The notes under the pieces are model-generated. The model was not told where the DNA came from, made no database searches, and worked only from the letters and a program-made list of their open reading frames with translations. Made by a program: the position numbers and the translations under genes. A stretch of DNA of 64,000 nt from Saprospiraceae bacterium (GTDB taxonomy: Bacteria > Bacteroidota > Bacteroidia > Chitinophagales > Saprospiraceae): assembly GCA_020850225.1 (NCBI GenBank), contig JADZFD010000032.1, positions 124,001 through 188,000 of the forward strand, in the 5' to 3' direction. Each line of letters opens with the position of its first letter. Positions within the stretch are counted from its first letter, which is position 1. Below, piece by piece: positions 48,696 through 57,667 of the stretch.

Positions 48696-48784
48696 GTAAT
48701 AAATTAATGTGTTCGATTTGACATAGAAATCAATAAGACATTCAATAATTATTTTTATTCGTATATTATATGGTACAATATTGG

Positions 48785-48792
48785 TAATTTTG
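48785..48792 (+). promoter_or_regulatory. -7 box of glgC
   Basis: TAATTTTG matches TAnnTTTG, 50 bases before the preferred glgC start. No TTG is found at 19 bases upstream, so the call rests on the -7 box alone. Confidence 0.35.
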
Positions 48793-48841
48793 ATTAATAT
48801 TGCTACCGTATTTTATTTATCATATAACATACCTTATAATT

Positions 48842-50134
48842 ATGAAATCCAGTTTTGATGTATTACAGCGTTCTATATGTATAATTCTTGGAGGTGGTGC
48901 AGGAACCCGTTTGTATCCTTTAACGAAAGATCGCTCTAAACCGGCAGTGCCGATAGGAGGCAAGTACAGGTTGATTGATATACCTATTTCCAATTGTTTC
49001 AATTCTGGATTGTATAAAATTTTTGTTTTGACACAGTTTAATTCAGCTTCTCTCAATAAGCATATAAAGAATACATATCACTTTGATTTATTTTCCAATG
49101 GGTTTGTTGATATTCTGGCTGCTGAACAGACCACGAAAAGCAAGGAATGGTTTCAAGGAACTGCTGATGCTGTCAGACAATCCAAGAGACATTTTGCATA
49201 TCATGATTATGACTACGTACTGATTCTTTCAGGCGATCAGTTGTATCAGATGGATATAGAAGATGTACTTGAAAACCACGTAAGACAAAAAGCAGAACTG
49301 ACCATTGCTACGATACCGGTTACGGCTAAAGACGCAACTTCTTTCGGTATAATGAAGGTGGATGAAAAAAATAAAATTTCCAGTTTTATTGAAAAACCTG
49401 ATAAGGAAGTATTACATGAATGGTCTTCTGATGTGAGTGAAGATCTTCAGAAAAGAGGTAAAATATATCTCGCATCCATGGGGATTTATGTGTTCAATAA
49501 AGAAGTACTCAATACTTTGTTGAGAGAAAATGCGGATGCACTGGATTTTGGTAAAGAATTGATACCGGACTCACTCAAACGCCAAATGAATGTAGTGAGT
49601 TATGCTTACGATGGTTACTGGACAGATATTGGAGATATAAAATCATTTTTTGAAGCTAATATAGCGATGACTGAAGATATACCAGCATTCAATATGTTTG
49701 ACAATGAAAACAAGATTTATACACGTCCGAGGTTATTGCCACCGGCTAAGTTTTCAGGTGTTACTTTTACTCGTGCTATTGTATCGGAAGGGTCAATAAT
49801 TCAGGCAAAACTTGTAGAAAACTCAATCATGGGTGTACGTTCAAGGATAGACTATGGCACTGTTGTAAAAAATACATATATCATGGGAAATGATTATTTT
49901 GAACCATTGCACGAAATTGTCAAATCGGATCTGATACCCATGGGAATAGGTAAGGATTGTTATATAGAAAATGCTATTATCGATAAAAATGTACGAATTG
50001 CTGATAACGTAATTGTAAGAGGGCACCATACATTGGATGATATGGAAACGGATCAGTATGCCATCCGAAAAGGAATTGTTGTTGTTAAAAAACATGCATC
50101 CATACCATCCGGAACAATAATAGGGTTCAGGTAA
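48842..50134 (+). CDS. glgC: glucose-1-phosphate adenylyltransferase
   Basis: This 430-residue enzyme makes ADP-glucose for glycogen synthesis. The nucleotidyltransferase domain starts with CIILGGGAGTRLYPLTKDRS and KPAVPIGGKYRLIDIPISNC. The metal-binding SGDQLYQMD is near 127, EKPDKEV near 180 and YWTDIGDIKSF near 260. A left-handed beta-helix domain fills the C-terminus. I chose the ATG at 48842, since the in-frame ATG at 48800 adds only a hydrophobic stretch not seen in the family. The sequence is nearer to the cyanobacterial/plant style than to enterobacterial GlgC. No other glycogen gene is adjacent. Confidence 0.93.
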   Translation: MKSSFDVLQRSICIILGGGAGTRLYPLTKDRSKPAVPIGGKYRLIDIPISNCFNSGLYKIFVLTQFNSASLNKHIKNTYHFDLFSNGFVDILAAEQTTKSKEWFQGTADAVRQSKRHFAYHDYDYVLILSGDQLYQMDIEDVLENHVRQKAELTIATIPVTAKDATSFGIMKVDEKNKISSFIEKPDKEVLHEWSSDVSEDLQKRGKIYLASMGIYVFNKEVLNTLLRENADALDFGKELIPDSLKRQMNVVSYAYDGYWTDIGDIKSFFEANIAMTEDIPAFNMFDNENKIYTRPRLLPPAKFSGVTFTRAIVSEGSIIQAKLVENSIMGVRSRIDYGTVVKNTYIMGNDYFEPLHEIVKSDLIPMGIGKDCYIENAIIDKNVRIADNVIVRGHHTLDDMETDQYAIRKGIVVVKKHASIPSGTIIGFR

Positions 50135-50232
50135 CGTTGATTGAGAGTCTCTCTCTTTTGTTAATAGAAACTTAGATTCAAGTCATAAATGCAACTTTAC
50201 GGGAGATAAAAAAGGTATTAATAGATTGAATT

Positions 50233-50937
50233 TTAATCTTCCCTGTAGTTCTGTAGGAGAACCATGTCCCTTATTAATATTTTGCTACTCTTTCTGGATT
50301 CGTAATGTATGAAATTGGCTCTTTTTAACTCATTCATGATACGTGCGACAGTCTGTCTGCTCGTATCTGTAAGATATGCAATTTCTTTGTGGGTTATACC
50401 ATGCGTAATCAGACATTCTTTAAATCCGATTTTTATACCACGACGTTGACCAGATCGGAACAGGTAATCGACAATTCTTTCTTTGGCCTTACAGAATACA
50501 AAATTCTGAAGACGGGTTTCTATATCCTGAAGCTTGTACAAAATCAAAGACATAACCTGATTGGCGAAAATAACATTTTTAACAGCAAGTTGGCGAAAGA
50601 TATGAACTGGGATTGCTAATAAAACTGAATCAGTCATTGCTTCAGCAACTTCTTGTGTTTGAGGATTATTTGTAAATATATTTTCTCCGAAGATATCATT
50701 GTCATATACGATTTCTTTGGTTAGCGATTTACCATTGAGGGCTGTGATTCCAAGTTTAACACTTCCCTTTTCTATGATGTAAACAAATTCGGGAGTTACT
50801 CCCAATGTGTAAATTTCAGTATTTTTTTTATAATGTACCTTTTTAATCTGGGTACATAATACATCAATCTGTTCTTCAGTCAGATGTTGAAATATATCTA
50901 TTCCAGCTAATGCATCTTTAGTAAAAATATGTTTCAT
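50233..50937 (-). CDS. Crp/Fnr-family transcriptional regulator
   Basis: This 234-residue regulator has an N-terminal cyclic-nucleotide-binding-type beta barrel (about 15-120, YTLGVTPEFVYIIEKGSVKL). A dimer helix follows, then a C-terminal Crp-type helix-turn-helix (about 175-225, THKEIAYLTDTSRQTVARIM). There is no N-terminal cysteine cluster, so it is not an oxygen-sensing FNR. The phosphate-binding residues of true cAMP receptors are not clearly present, and the ligand is unknown. It is convergent with glgC. Confidence 0.88.
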   Translation of the reverse strand: MKHIFTKDALAGIDIFQHLTEEQIDVLCTQIKKVHYKKNTEIYTLGVTPEFVYIIEKGSVKLGITALNGKSLTKEIVYDNDIFGENIFTNNPQTQEVAEAMTDSVLLAIPVHIFRQLAVKNVIFANQVMSLILYKLQDIETRLQNFVFCKAKERIVDYLFRSGQRRGIKIGFKECLITHGITHKEIAYLTDTSRQTVARIMNELKRANFIHYESRKSSKILIRDMVLLQNYRED

Positions 50938-51107
50938 CCGTCATGCTTTTAATATATGATGCAAAATGTAAGGAATACCCTTATTCGGAGAATAGGTAAA
51001 AAGAAATATTTTTTAAAATAGTTTGCAATAACAAACCGGATAGGTGAGAAAGATTTCATAATATCCATGAAATGATTCTTTTCAATCATGTGTGTCTTGT
51101 TGAAAAT

Positions 51108-51137
51108 AAAAAAGTCTTTGTTGCTTAAAGACTTTTT
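51108..51137. terminator. terminator downstream of pgk
   Basis: The arms AAAAAGTCTTT and AAAGACTTTTT form a stem of about 11 bp with a 7-base loop, T-rich on both strands. It lies just past the pgk stop on the minus strand. Confidence 0.65.
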
Positions 51138-51186
51138 ACATGGATTGTATGTTGTACTCTATGGATAATATTTATTTGTATATTTA

Positions 51187-52386
51187 TCAGTCCTGCATTA
51201 TCGCCTTAATACCTGGCAATTCTCTACCTTCAAGAAATTCCAGCATGGCACCTCCACCGGTTGAAACGAAACTGACCTGATCTTCTAATCCGGACTTGTT
51301 GATTGCCGATGCTGAATCACCTCCGCCTATAAGAGAAAATGCACCTTGTTGGGTTGCTTCTGCCAAAGCTTTTGCAACTTTGAAAGTACCATCAGCAAAC
51401 TTGTCAAATTCAAAAACACCCATCGGGCCATTCCACAGAATCGTCTTTGAATCCAGAATTATTTTACTGAATTGCTCCGAAGTAGCTGGGCCTATATCAA
51501 GACCCATCCATCCATCAGGTATCTCATAAGCATCGACAACCATACTTTCAGCGTCAGCAGCAAATTTGTTGGCTACAATATTGTCGGTCGGTAGGTAGAT
51601 ATAGGTATTGTTTGCTTTAGCCTTTTCCAATATATTTTTGGCTGTATCTATAAAGTCAGGTTCCAGTAATGAATTTCCAATTTTACCTCCTTGTGCAGCT
51701 ATAAATGTAAAAGCCATGCCTCCACCTATGAGTATATTATCCATACTTGATATCAGGCGCTCCAGAAGTACGATTTTATCAGAAACCTTGGCGCCACCTA
51801 CTATAGCTGTAACCGGTTTTACCTGGTGATGCAGTAGTTGGGTTGCATTGTTAATCTCAGCAGCCATAAGGTACCCGAATCCCTTGTGAGCGCTGTCAAA
51901 AAATTGTGCGATAGTTGCTGTTGACGCATGTGCCCTGTGAGCAGTTCCGAAAGCATCGTTGATATATATATTGCCATGTCTACTCAGTTTTTCAGCAAAA
52001 TTTACATCACCTTTTTCTTCTTCTTTGTAAAAACGAAGATTTTCTAAAAGCAGTATTTCACCTGCATGCAAAGAAGCAGACAAAAGTTGTGCCTGATCAG
52101 AGATACAATCATCTGCAAATAAAATTGTGTGACCGGAAAAATACTTTTCTAAATTCGGTATAATATGTCGAAGTGAAAATTTGTCTTCCGGACCATTCTT
52201 GGGTCTTCCAAGGTGGCTCATGAGTACTACGGATCCTCCATCTTCCAGTATCTTCTGAATTGTAGGTGCAGCTCCAGCTATTCTGGATTCATCTGTTACC
52301 TGAAATTGCTCATTCAATGGTACATTGAAATCTACACGCATGACAACTTTCTTATCATGGAAGGAAGTAGTATTAAAATCCAGCAT
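51187..52386 (-). CDS. pgk: phosphoglycerate kinase
   Basis: This 399-residue glycolytic kinase converts 1,3-bisphosphoglycerate and ADP to 3-phosphoglycerate and ATP. The N-terminal VVMRVDFNVPLN, LMSHLGRPK and DAFGTAHRAHAS motifs bind the sugar acid. The C-terminal half holds VGGAKVSDKI, WNGPMGVFEF near 312 and the GGGDSASAINKSG nucleotide motif near 350. The gene follows gapA on the same strand, the standard glycolysis pair, but a strong terminator between them means that only part of pgk transcription would come from gapA. Confidence 0.97.
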   Translation of the reverse strand: MLDFNTTSFHDKKVVMRVDFNVPLNEQFQVTDESRIAGAAPTIQKILEDGGSVVLMSHLGRPKNGPEDKFSLRHIIPNLEKYFSGHTILFADDCISDQAQLLSASLHAGEILLLENLRFYKEEEKGDVNFAEKLSRHGNIYINDAFGTAHRAHASTATIAQFFDSAHKGFGYLMAAEINNATQLLHHQVKPVTAIVGGAKVSDKIVLLERLISSMDNILIGGGMAFTFIAAQGGKIGNSLLEPDFIDTAKNILEKAKANNTYIYLPTDNIVANKFAADAESMVVDAYEIPDGWMGLDIGPATSEQFSKIILDSKTILWNGPMGVFEFDKFADGTFKVAKALAEATQQGAFSLIGGGDSASAINKSGLEDQVSFVSTGGGAMLEFLEGRELPGIKAIMQD

Positions 52387-52415
52387 AGGTTTTTTTGATT
52401 TGATAGTATGGTTTA

Positions 52416-52459
52416 TAAAAAAAAAGAGATGCCTTATTAATGTAAATGGGCATCTCTTT
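52416..52459 (-). terminator. intrinsic terminator after gapA
   Basis: On the minus strand AAAGAGATGCC pairs with GGCATCTCTTT across a 15-base loop and is followed by a run of T residues, between gapA and pgk. Confidence 0.75.
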
Positions 52460-52471
52460 CATTTCAAAATA

Positions 52472-53485
52472 TTATTTATCATTCAGATGAACGAAGTATC
52501 TCAATGTTCTTACCAATTGAGCTACATAACTCATTTCATTGTCATACCAGCTAACTGTTTTTACTAATTGAGTGTCACCGTTAGTTATGATTTTGGTTTG
52601 TGTAGCATCAAAAAGACCACCAAATTTTACACCAATTATATCTGCGCTGACGATTTCGTCTTCAGTGTAGCCATAGCTTTCATTGGCCGCCTCTTTCATG
52701 GCAAGATTAATTTCCTCTACAGTTACTTTCTTATTCAGTACAGTTACCAATTCAGTTAACGAACCTGTTATGGTAGGCACTCTTTGTGAATTACCATCCA
52801 GTCTTCCTTTCAGATTAGGTAATACCAATCCAATTGCTTTGGCAGCGCCTGTACTGTTTGGCACTATACTCTGTGCAGCAGCTCTTGCTCTACGCAAATC
52901 ACCTTTAGCATGCGAGGCATCCTGAGTGTTCTGATCATTGGTATATGCATGAACAGTAGTCATAAGTCCCGTAACAATACCATATTTTTCGTCTAGTACC
53001 TTGGCCATGGGAGCTAAACAGTTGGTTGTACAACTGGCACAGCTGATAACTTCTTCACTACCATCCAGTATGTCGTGATTTACATTGAATACTACTGTTT
53101 TGAGATCTCCTTTTGCAGGTGCAGATATAACTACTTTTTTGGCTCCGGCTGTAATATGTGCATATGCTTTGTCTTTGTCATTGAAAACACCTGTACATTC
53201 GAGTACAATATCAACGCCATCTTCTCCCCATGGTATCTGGGCAGGATCTCTGAATGAATGATTGATTATTTTTTTGCCATTAACATAAAAACAACCCTCA
53301 CCTGGTTGAACATCCGCATTGAATCTACCCTGAGCAGTATCGTATTTCAACAGGTGTGTGGACATTTTAGTGTCAGTAAGATTGTTGATTGAAACAACTT
53401 CAATATCATCCAAATCAAAAATTTCTCTGAAGACCAATCTGCCGATTCTACCGAATCCGTTAATAGCTACTCTCTTTTTTGTCAT
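52472..53485 (-). CDS. gapA: glyceraldehyde-3-phosphate dehydrogenase, type I
   Basis: This 337-residue enzyme oxidises glyceraldehyde-3-phosphate in glycolysis. The NAD-binding start is [15 protein letters not shown], the catalytic Cys is C152 in [11 protein letters not shown], and the substrate segments [30 protein letters not shown] and WYDNEMSY are all present. The acidic residue that usually ends the second beta strand (the Asp of IND) is Asn here (N35 in INNLTD), which could relax the preference for NAD over NADP. A TATCTTTG box (53628-53621) lies upstream. Confidence 0.96.
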   Translation of the reverse strand: MTKKRVAINGFGRIGRLVFREIFDLDDIEVVSINNLTDTKMSTHLLKYDTAQGRFNADVQPGEGCFYVNGKKIINHSFRDPAQIPWGEDGVDIVLECTGVFNDKDKAYAHITAGAKKVVISAPAKGDLKTVVFNVNHDILDGSEEVISCASCTTNCLAPMAKVLDEKYGIVTGLMTTVHAYTNDQNTQDASHAKGDLRRARAAAQSIVPNSTGAAKAIGLVLPNLKGRLDGNSQRVPTITGSLTELVTVLNKKVTVEEINLAMKEAANESYGYTEDEIVSADIIGVKFGGLFDATQTKIITNGDTQLVKTVSWYDNEMSYVAQLVRTLRYFVHLNDK

Positions 53486-53620
53486 TGCTTGAATAATTTT
53501 ATTTTAAAACTACAATTGTATTTATATGATTATAAAACATTATTTTGTAAAAATGTTTTAAAAACTAATGAATATTTGCAGTGAAAGTCATTAAATAGGT
53601 TTCAACACAATATTGAGCCA

Positions 53621-53628
53621 CAAAGATA
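53621..53628 (-). promoter_or_regulatory. -7 box of gapA
   Basis: TATCTTTG on the minus strand lies 136 bases before the gapA start. I see no TTG at the usual 19 bases. Confidence 0.3.
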
Positions 53629-53706
53629 AGATATTTTAAAGTTGTGTTTGAATAAAAGCTCATCAAAATATTTTTACATTATTAGTTGAACATTAAGTAT
53701 AGAACA

Positions 53707-55308
53707 TCAGAATCCATTCAGATCTAATGTGACTGTCGGAATCAATAAAAAGAAACCTAAAATAACCAGCATAAGTATAAATTTCCAAACCCATTTAAAC
53801 CATTTGTCATAGGGGATTTTTGCAACACCCAAAACACCCATCAACACGCCTGAAGTAGGTGTAATCATATTGGTAAATCCATCACCTAACTGAAAAGCCA
53901 TTACGGTTGCCTGACGGGATAGACCTATCAGATCTGAAAATTGAGCCATAATGGGCATCGTAAGTGCTGCTTTTGCAGATCCGGACGGCATAATCAGATT
54001 GATACCTGTCTGTATTATATACATGATACTTACTGTTGCATAATTGCCAAATCCTGACATGGAATCAGCCACACTATGTAAAATTGTGTCTATAATCTGT
54101 CCGTTTTTTAGAATGACCACAATACCTCCTGCAAGACCGACAATCAATCCTGCAGATAAAATATCCCGGACACCATCCAGAAAATGTCTGGTAATGTCAT
54201 TCAGAGAGAATTCAAATGCCAGCCCTGAAGCAAGGCCCATTACAAAAAACAAGGTGGCAATTTCCATAATGTACCATCCATATCCCATAACACCTGCAAC
54301 AAGAAACAGAATGGTAAAAAGTAAAATATTCAGAATAAAAAAATGAACTGATTTTTTCAGAGACCAAATACCCGTAAGAACAAATAATCCGGTTAAAATG
54401 GGTATCAATGGTAATTCAGACGTAGATTTACCTATATTAAGTGTTGTTTCAGGATTTTTATATGCAAATACTGACATTACAGCTACTAATATACCAAAAA
54501 TAATCCAGGCAGATCGGGATGGTTTTAATGATTCAGTATCTACTGCCGTTTCAGTATATTTTCTCCAGTAAGCATCGTCCTTATAAACCGGAGATAAAGA
54601 AGGGTCTTTCTTGATTGTTTTAGCATATCTCAGGATATAAGCTATACCTGCAATATTGATGATAATCCAGCATATAATACGGTATTCCAATCCTGAAAAT
54701 AAAGGCAAATCCGAAAGCCCCTGAGCGATACCTATTGTAAAAGGATTGAGTACAGCTCCTGCAAAACCCAAACCGGCTCCAATAAAACACATGGCCAAAC
54801 CTACTATAGAATCATATCCCATCTTGATCGATAAAGGAACAAAAATGATTGTAAATGCTATGGTTTCTTCGCTCATGCCAAACACAGCTCCAAAAATACT
54901 GAATACGAGCATCAGCAAAACTATAATAATATGGTCTATACCCAAATATTGGATAAACCTGTATTTTTCTAGTTTTTTAGTTTTGTTCAAAAATGCATAA
55001 ATACCGATATCAATGGCTTTGGTTTGATTCATTATCCAAAAGGCACCGCCAATCAGGAATATAAATACGATAATGTCAGCCTTGTCAACAAACCCATCAA
55101 AAATAGCTGAAAATATCTGCCATGTCTGTGGTGTATTGTCTACATAATGAAAACTGCCGTTTTTTACAACTGAACGTTCAATACCATTGACGATTTTGGT
55201 CTCATAGTCAAAGGCACCTCCGGGAACAATCCAGGTAAGCATTCCGGCGAAAAGAACTATGAAAAAAACTATGACATATGTATTGGGAAATTGATATTTT
55301 TTTGACAT
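53707..55308 (-). CDS. YfcC-family membrane carrier
   Basis: This 533-residue integral membrane protein has about 12-13 helices. It matches the YfcC/DcuC-like group from its first residues (YVIVFFIVLFAGMLTWIVPG) through FGMSEETIAFTIIFVPLS, GAGLGFAGAVLNPFTIGIAQ and the late GFTNMITPTSGVLMGVLGVA. Relatives move C4-dicarboxylates, amino acids such as arginine/ornithine, or short-chain acids; the substrate here cannot be told. It is a single gene between gapA and the M14 peptidase on the same strand, with gaps over 70 bases on both sides. Confidence 0.85.
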   Translation of the reverse strand: MSKKYQFPNTYVIVFFIVLFAGMLTWIVPGGAFDYETKIVNGIERSVVKNGSFHYVDNTPQTWQIFSAIFDGFVDKADIIVFIFLIGGAFWIMNQTKAIDIGIYAFLNKTKKLEKYRFIQYLGIDHIIIVLLMLVFSIFGAVFGMSEETIAFTIIFVPLSIKMGYDSIVGLAMCFIGAGLGFAGAVLNPFTIGIAQGLSDLPLFSGLEYRIICWIIINIAGIAYILRYAKTIKKDPSLSPVYKDDAYWRKYTETAVDTESLKPSRSAWIIFGILVAVMSVFAYKNPETTLNIGKSTSELPLIPILTGLFVLTGIWSLKKSVHFFILNILLFTILFLVAGVMGYGWYIMEIATLFFVMGLASGLAFEFSLNDITRHFLDGVRDILSAGLIVGLAGGIVVILKNGQIIDTILHSVADSMSGFGNYATVSIMYIIQTGINLIMPSGSAKAALTMPIMAQFSDLIGLSRQATVMAFQLGDGFTNMITPTSGVLMGVLGVAKIPYDKWFKWVWKFILMLVILGFFLLIPTVTLDLNGF

Positions 55309-55380
55309 CCTGATCAGATAATTTAGAATTCAGGCACTAATATAATGCGTAAATTGATTTGGATGATATGTTTATAAAAA

Positions 55381-56895
55381 TTATTGTTTGGATTTGTTTT
55401 TAATATTTCTTTCAACCCTTAAAACCGGATATCTTTTGTATTTATGTATGAGATATGCAAATTGGTCATATGTGCCTAAACTGGTCATGGATTGTGGTTC
55501 TAATGCTTGAATAAGCATAGATCCTTTGATTTGAACGACAGGAACATAATAATATTCGGTAGGATTGGAGATGTTTGTTTTCAGTTGGTTTACAAAAGGA
55601 TTTATAATCATGTCTCCTTCAAAATCTATAGAATCCAGACGTTCGATATGGTATTGATTAATCACAGTATTATTTTTTATTTTGAAATCAGTATAAACTA
55701 TTCCACGGTGTTTCAACCACGTTGTAAGAAGTTGGTCGGATTTTGGAATCAGATAGGCTTCGGGATTGGTAACTGACAATACGGATTGTACTACTGGCCT
55801 GTAATTGTCAATAACAATGTTTGTATCTTTTTGTGTTTTATAGCAAAAAACAGGTAGCTTAAGAATAGAACCATTACTTACATGTTTCATCTGAATTGAA
55901 GTGATGCCATTTTTTAATTTTTTCAATAATGCCTTCCTTTCTTCCCCAATGATTTTTTTAATCTCCACATTGTTTGAATAAATAAACTTCAGCAATGCGA
56001 GCATTCCCTGCATCTGACTTTCAGATCTCCATTTAATATTGTCAGCATAATTGTCCTGTCCATTCATACCTTCCTGTATCAATGACAGTGTACCCTGAAT
56101 TCCCGGACTTTGTCTACCATCATTGTAATCAAATGTACTGTGCCGAATGTAGTCAGTATTCGGAGGGCCGCCAGGACAATATGTAAAAGCGGAATATCCA
56201 TGCTGTCTCAAATCAGACAAAATATAAGGCGATACAATACTGTCCGAATATCTCCTTAACTTGTCAGATATATTGATATTGGTACATGTACCAAGAGTGA
56301 CATCTGAATTTTTTCTGTACCCGAAGTTTTTCCAGGATGCACCATAAGGTGAATATTCATGTACATCCATTGTTACATCAAATTGAATACTATCAATTAA
56401 ATGATGTAAAGTCTGTGTTTCGGGTTCTGTCATTATTAGATGGTTTCTGTTCAGATCCATATTATTGGCATTTCGTCTCCTGTTGATTTCAGCTCCGTCC
56501 GGATTGACTTGTGGGATAAGAACGATGTCCAGTCTATTAAGCAGATATCGGTATTCAGGAGATACCAAAGTCCTCGCCAGAAGCAGCATACCTTCTTTTC
56601 CGGACTGCTCATTGCCGTGCTGTTGTGCAAATAGGAGCACTTTTGTTTTTTTACTATTTGCCTTCATGTCATTTTGCGAAAAAGTAAGCGTATATATATT
56701 GCGTTCCTCAACTGATTTACCTATACTTTTAACTTTGAGTATTTCATGTTTGGCATCTAGTTCGTGTATATAAACTGATAAAGATTCGTAAGAAGTGAGT
56801 GAGGAATATTCTGATTTTTCCAATGGTGTTTGCTGACCTGTGGATAATAAGGGCAAAAGAATGAGGAATAAAATAAATTTATATTGAGGGTTCAT
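55381..56895 (-). CDS. secreted M14-family zinc carboxypeptidase
   Basis: This 504-residue exported peptidase has a signal peptide (residues 1-20, FILFLILLPLLSTG). The M14 zinc site is H93-x-x-E96 in QQHGNEQSGKEG with the third ligand H179 in TMDVHEYSPYG. NPDGAEINRRRNANNMDLNR gives the usual Arg-containing substrate loop, and a Glu in SLIQEGMNGQ is a good candidate for the catalytic base. The last 200 residues form an extra domain without a T9SS tail. A TATATTTG box (56931-56924) lies about 30 bases upstream. It is divergent from rpsO. Confidence 0.88.
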   Translation of the reverse strand: MNPQYKFILFLILLPLLSTGQQTPLEKSEYSSLTSYESLSVYIHELDAKHEILKVKSIGKSVEERNIYTLTFSQNDMKANSKKTKVLLFAQQHGNEQSGKEGMLLLARTLVSPEYRYLLNRLDIVLIPQVNPDGAEINRRRNANNMDLNRNHLIMTEPETQTLHHLIDSIQFDVTMDVHEYSPYGASWKNFGYRKNSDVTLGTCTNINISDKLRRYSDSIVSPYILSDLRQHGYSAFTYCPGGPPNTDYIRHSTFDYNDGRQSPGIQGTLSLIQEGMNGQDNYADNIKWRSESQMQGMLALLKFIYSNNVEIKKIIGEERKALLKKLKNGITSIQMKHVSNGSILKLPVFCYKTQKDTNIVIDNYRPVVQSVLSVTNPEAYLIPKSDQLLTTWLKHRGIVYTDFKIKNNTVINQYHIERLDSIDFEGDMIINPFVNQLKTNISNPTEYYYVPVVQIKGSMLIQALEPQSMTSLGTYDQFAYLIHKYKRYPVLRVERNIKNKSKQ

Positions 56896-56923
56896 TTTCA
56901 GAAAGATTTTATGAATTGAATAG

Positions 56924-56931
56924 CAAATATA
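56924..56931 (-). promoter_or_regulatory. -7 box of the M14 peptidase gene
   Basis: TATATTTG on the minus strand ends 28 bases before the start codon. The -33 element is not clear. Confidence 0.35.
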
Positions 56932-57076
56932 ATCATATTTATCTGTTTGGTTTTTTATGTATACATTTATAGTATAATTCGGATTAAATGTCTGATTATG
57001 GGTCTGTATGGTTTGAGAATATTGTCAAAATGATAGATGTATTTTAAAATCTAAAAAAATATTATTATAAAATTAG

Positions 57077-57105
57077 TTTGAAATATTAATAAAATCGTAC
57101 TTTTG
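57077..57105 (+). promoter_or_regulatory. promoter of rpsO
   Basis: TTTG (57077-57080), 17 bases, then TACTTTTG (57098-57105), followed by the CACCG context common in Bacteroidota ribosomal promoters. The leader to the rpsO ATG is about 53 bases. Confidence 0.6.
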
Positions 57106-57163
57106 CACCGCTATTTACAGATTTTCGTAATTTGTATCATTGGTAACCATAAAAAATTAAAAC

Positions 57164-57439
57164 ATGCCTGTTTATTTATCTGATGAGAAAAAAAGAGAAA
57201 TCATCACAGAATTTGGTAAATCTGAAGCCAATACCGGTTCGGTAGAAGTTCAGATTGCAATATTTACCCACAGAATCAAGTCTTTATCCGAACACCTTAA
57301 AGCTAACAAGAAAGACAATTCTTCAAAAAGAAGCTTGTTGACAATGGTTGGAAAAAGAAAAAAATTGTTAAAATATTACCAGTCCAGAAATATCGAAGGT
57401 TACAGAGCCCTGATAGAAAGATTAGGAATAAGAAAGTAA
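57164..57439 (+). CDS. rpsO: 30S ribosomal protein S15
   Basis: This 91-residue small-subunit protein matches S15 throughout: KREIITEFGKSEANTGSVEV, QIAIFTHRIKSLSEHLK, then the 16S-binding SSKRSLLTMVGKRKKLLKYY and the end YRALIERLGIRK. It is followed by a strong terminator and then by pnp, the conserved rpsO-pnp order of many bacteria. Confidence 0.97.
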   Translation: MPVYLSDEKKREIITEFGKSEANTGSVEVQIAIFTHRIKSLSEHLKANKKDNSSKRSLLTMVGKRKKLLKYYQSRNIEGYRALIERLGIRK

Positions 57440-57441
57440 AT

Positions 57442-57476
57442 AAAAAAAAGAGTGGAAGGTTCCACTCTTTTTTTTT
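57442..57476 (+). terminator. intrinsic terminator after rpsO
   Basis: The arms AAAGAGTGGA and TCCACTCTTT close on a tight AGGT loop, followed by a run of T residues. It separates rpsO from pnp. Confidence 0.85.
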
Positions 57477-57508
57477 GATAAAAATTCTATAATTGAATTT
57501 TATTTAAG

Positions 57509-57516
57509 TATTTTTG
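57509..57516 (+). promoter_or_regulatory. -7 box of pnp
   Basis: TATTTTTG matches the consensus and lies 152 bases before the pnp ATG, giving a leader of about 145 bases. There is no TTG at 19 bases upstream. Confidence 0.4.
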
Positions 57517-57667
57517 CACAAAATTGTCAGTAATCATATAATTCATGCCTCCCGAATTTAAAGTTATTGATATATTATTAAGATAATCAGGATGTAAAAG
57601 TTGATTTTGCATTTAGTTATCTGTTACAAGATATTGTTTCTTTTTATACATTAAAATTTTATTATTT

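Noticed and set aside
48800-48841. Upstream ATG for glgC
   Set aside because: The extra 14 residues are hydrophobic and absent from the family, whose proteins start near the ATG at 48842.
50143-50153. GAGAG-T-CTCTC palindrome after glgC as a terminator
   Set aside because: A one-base loop cannot form, and the shortened stem would have only three pairs. The T-run is too short.
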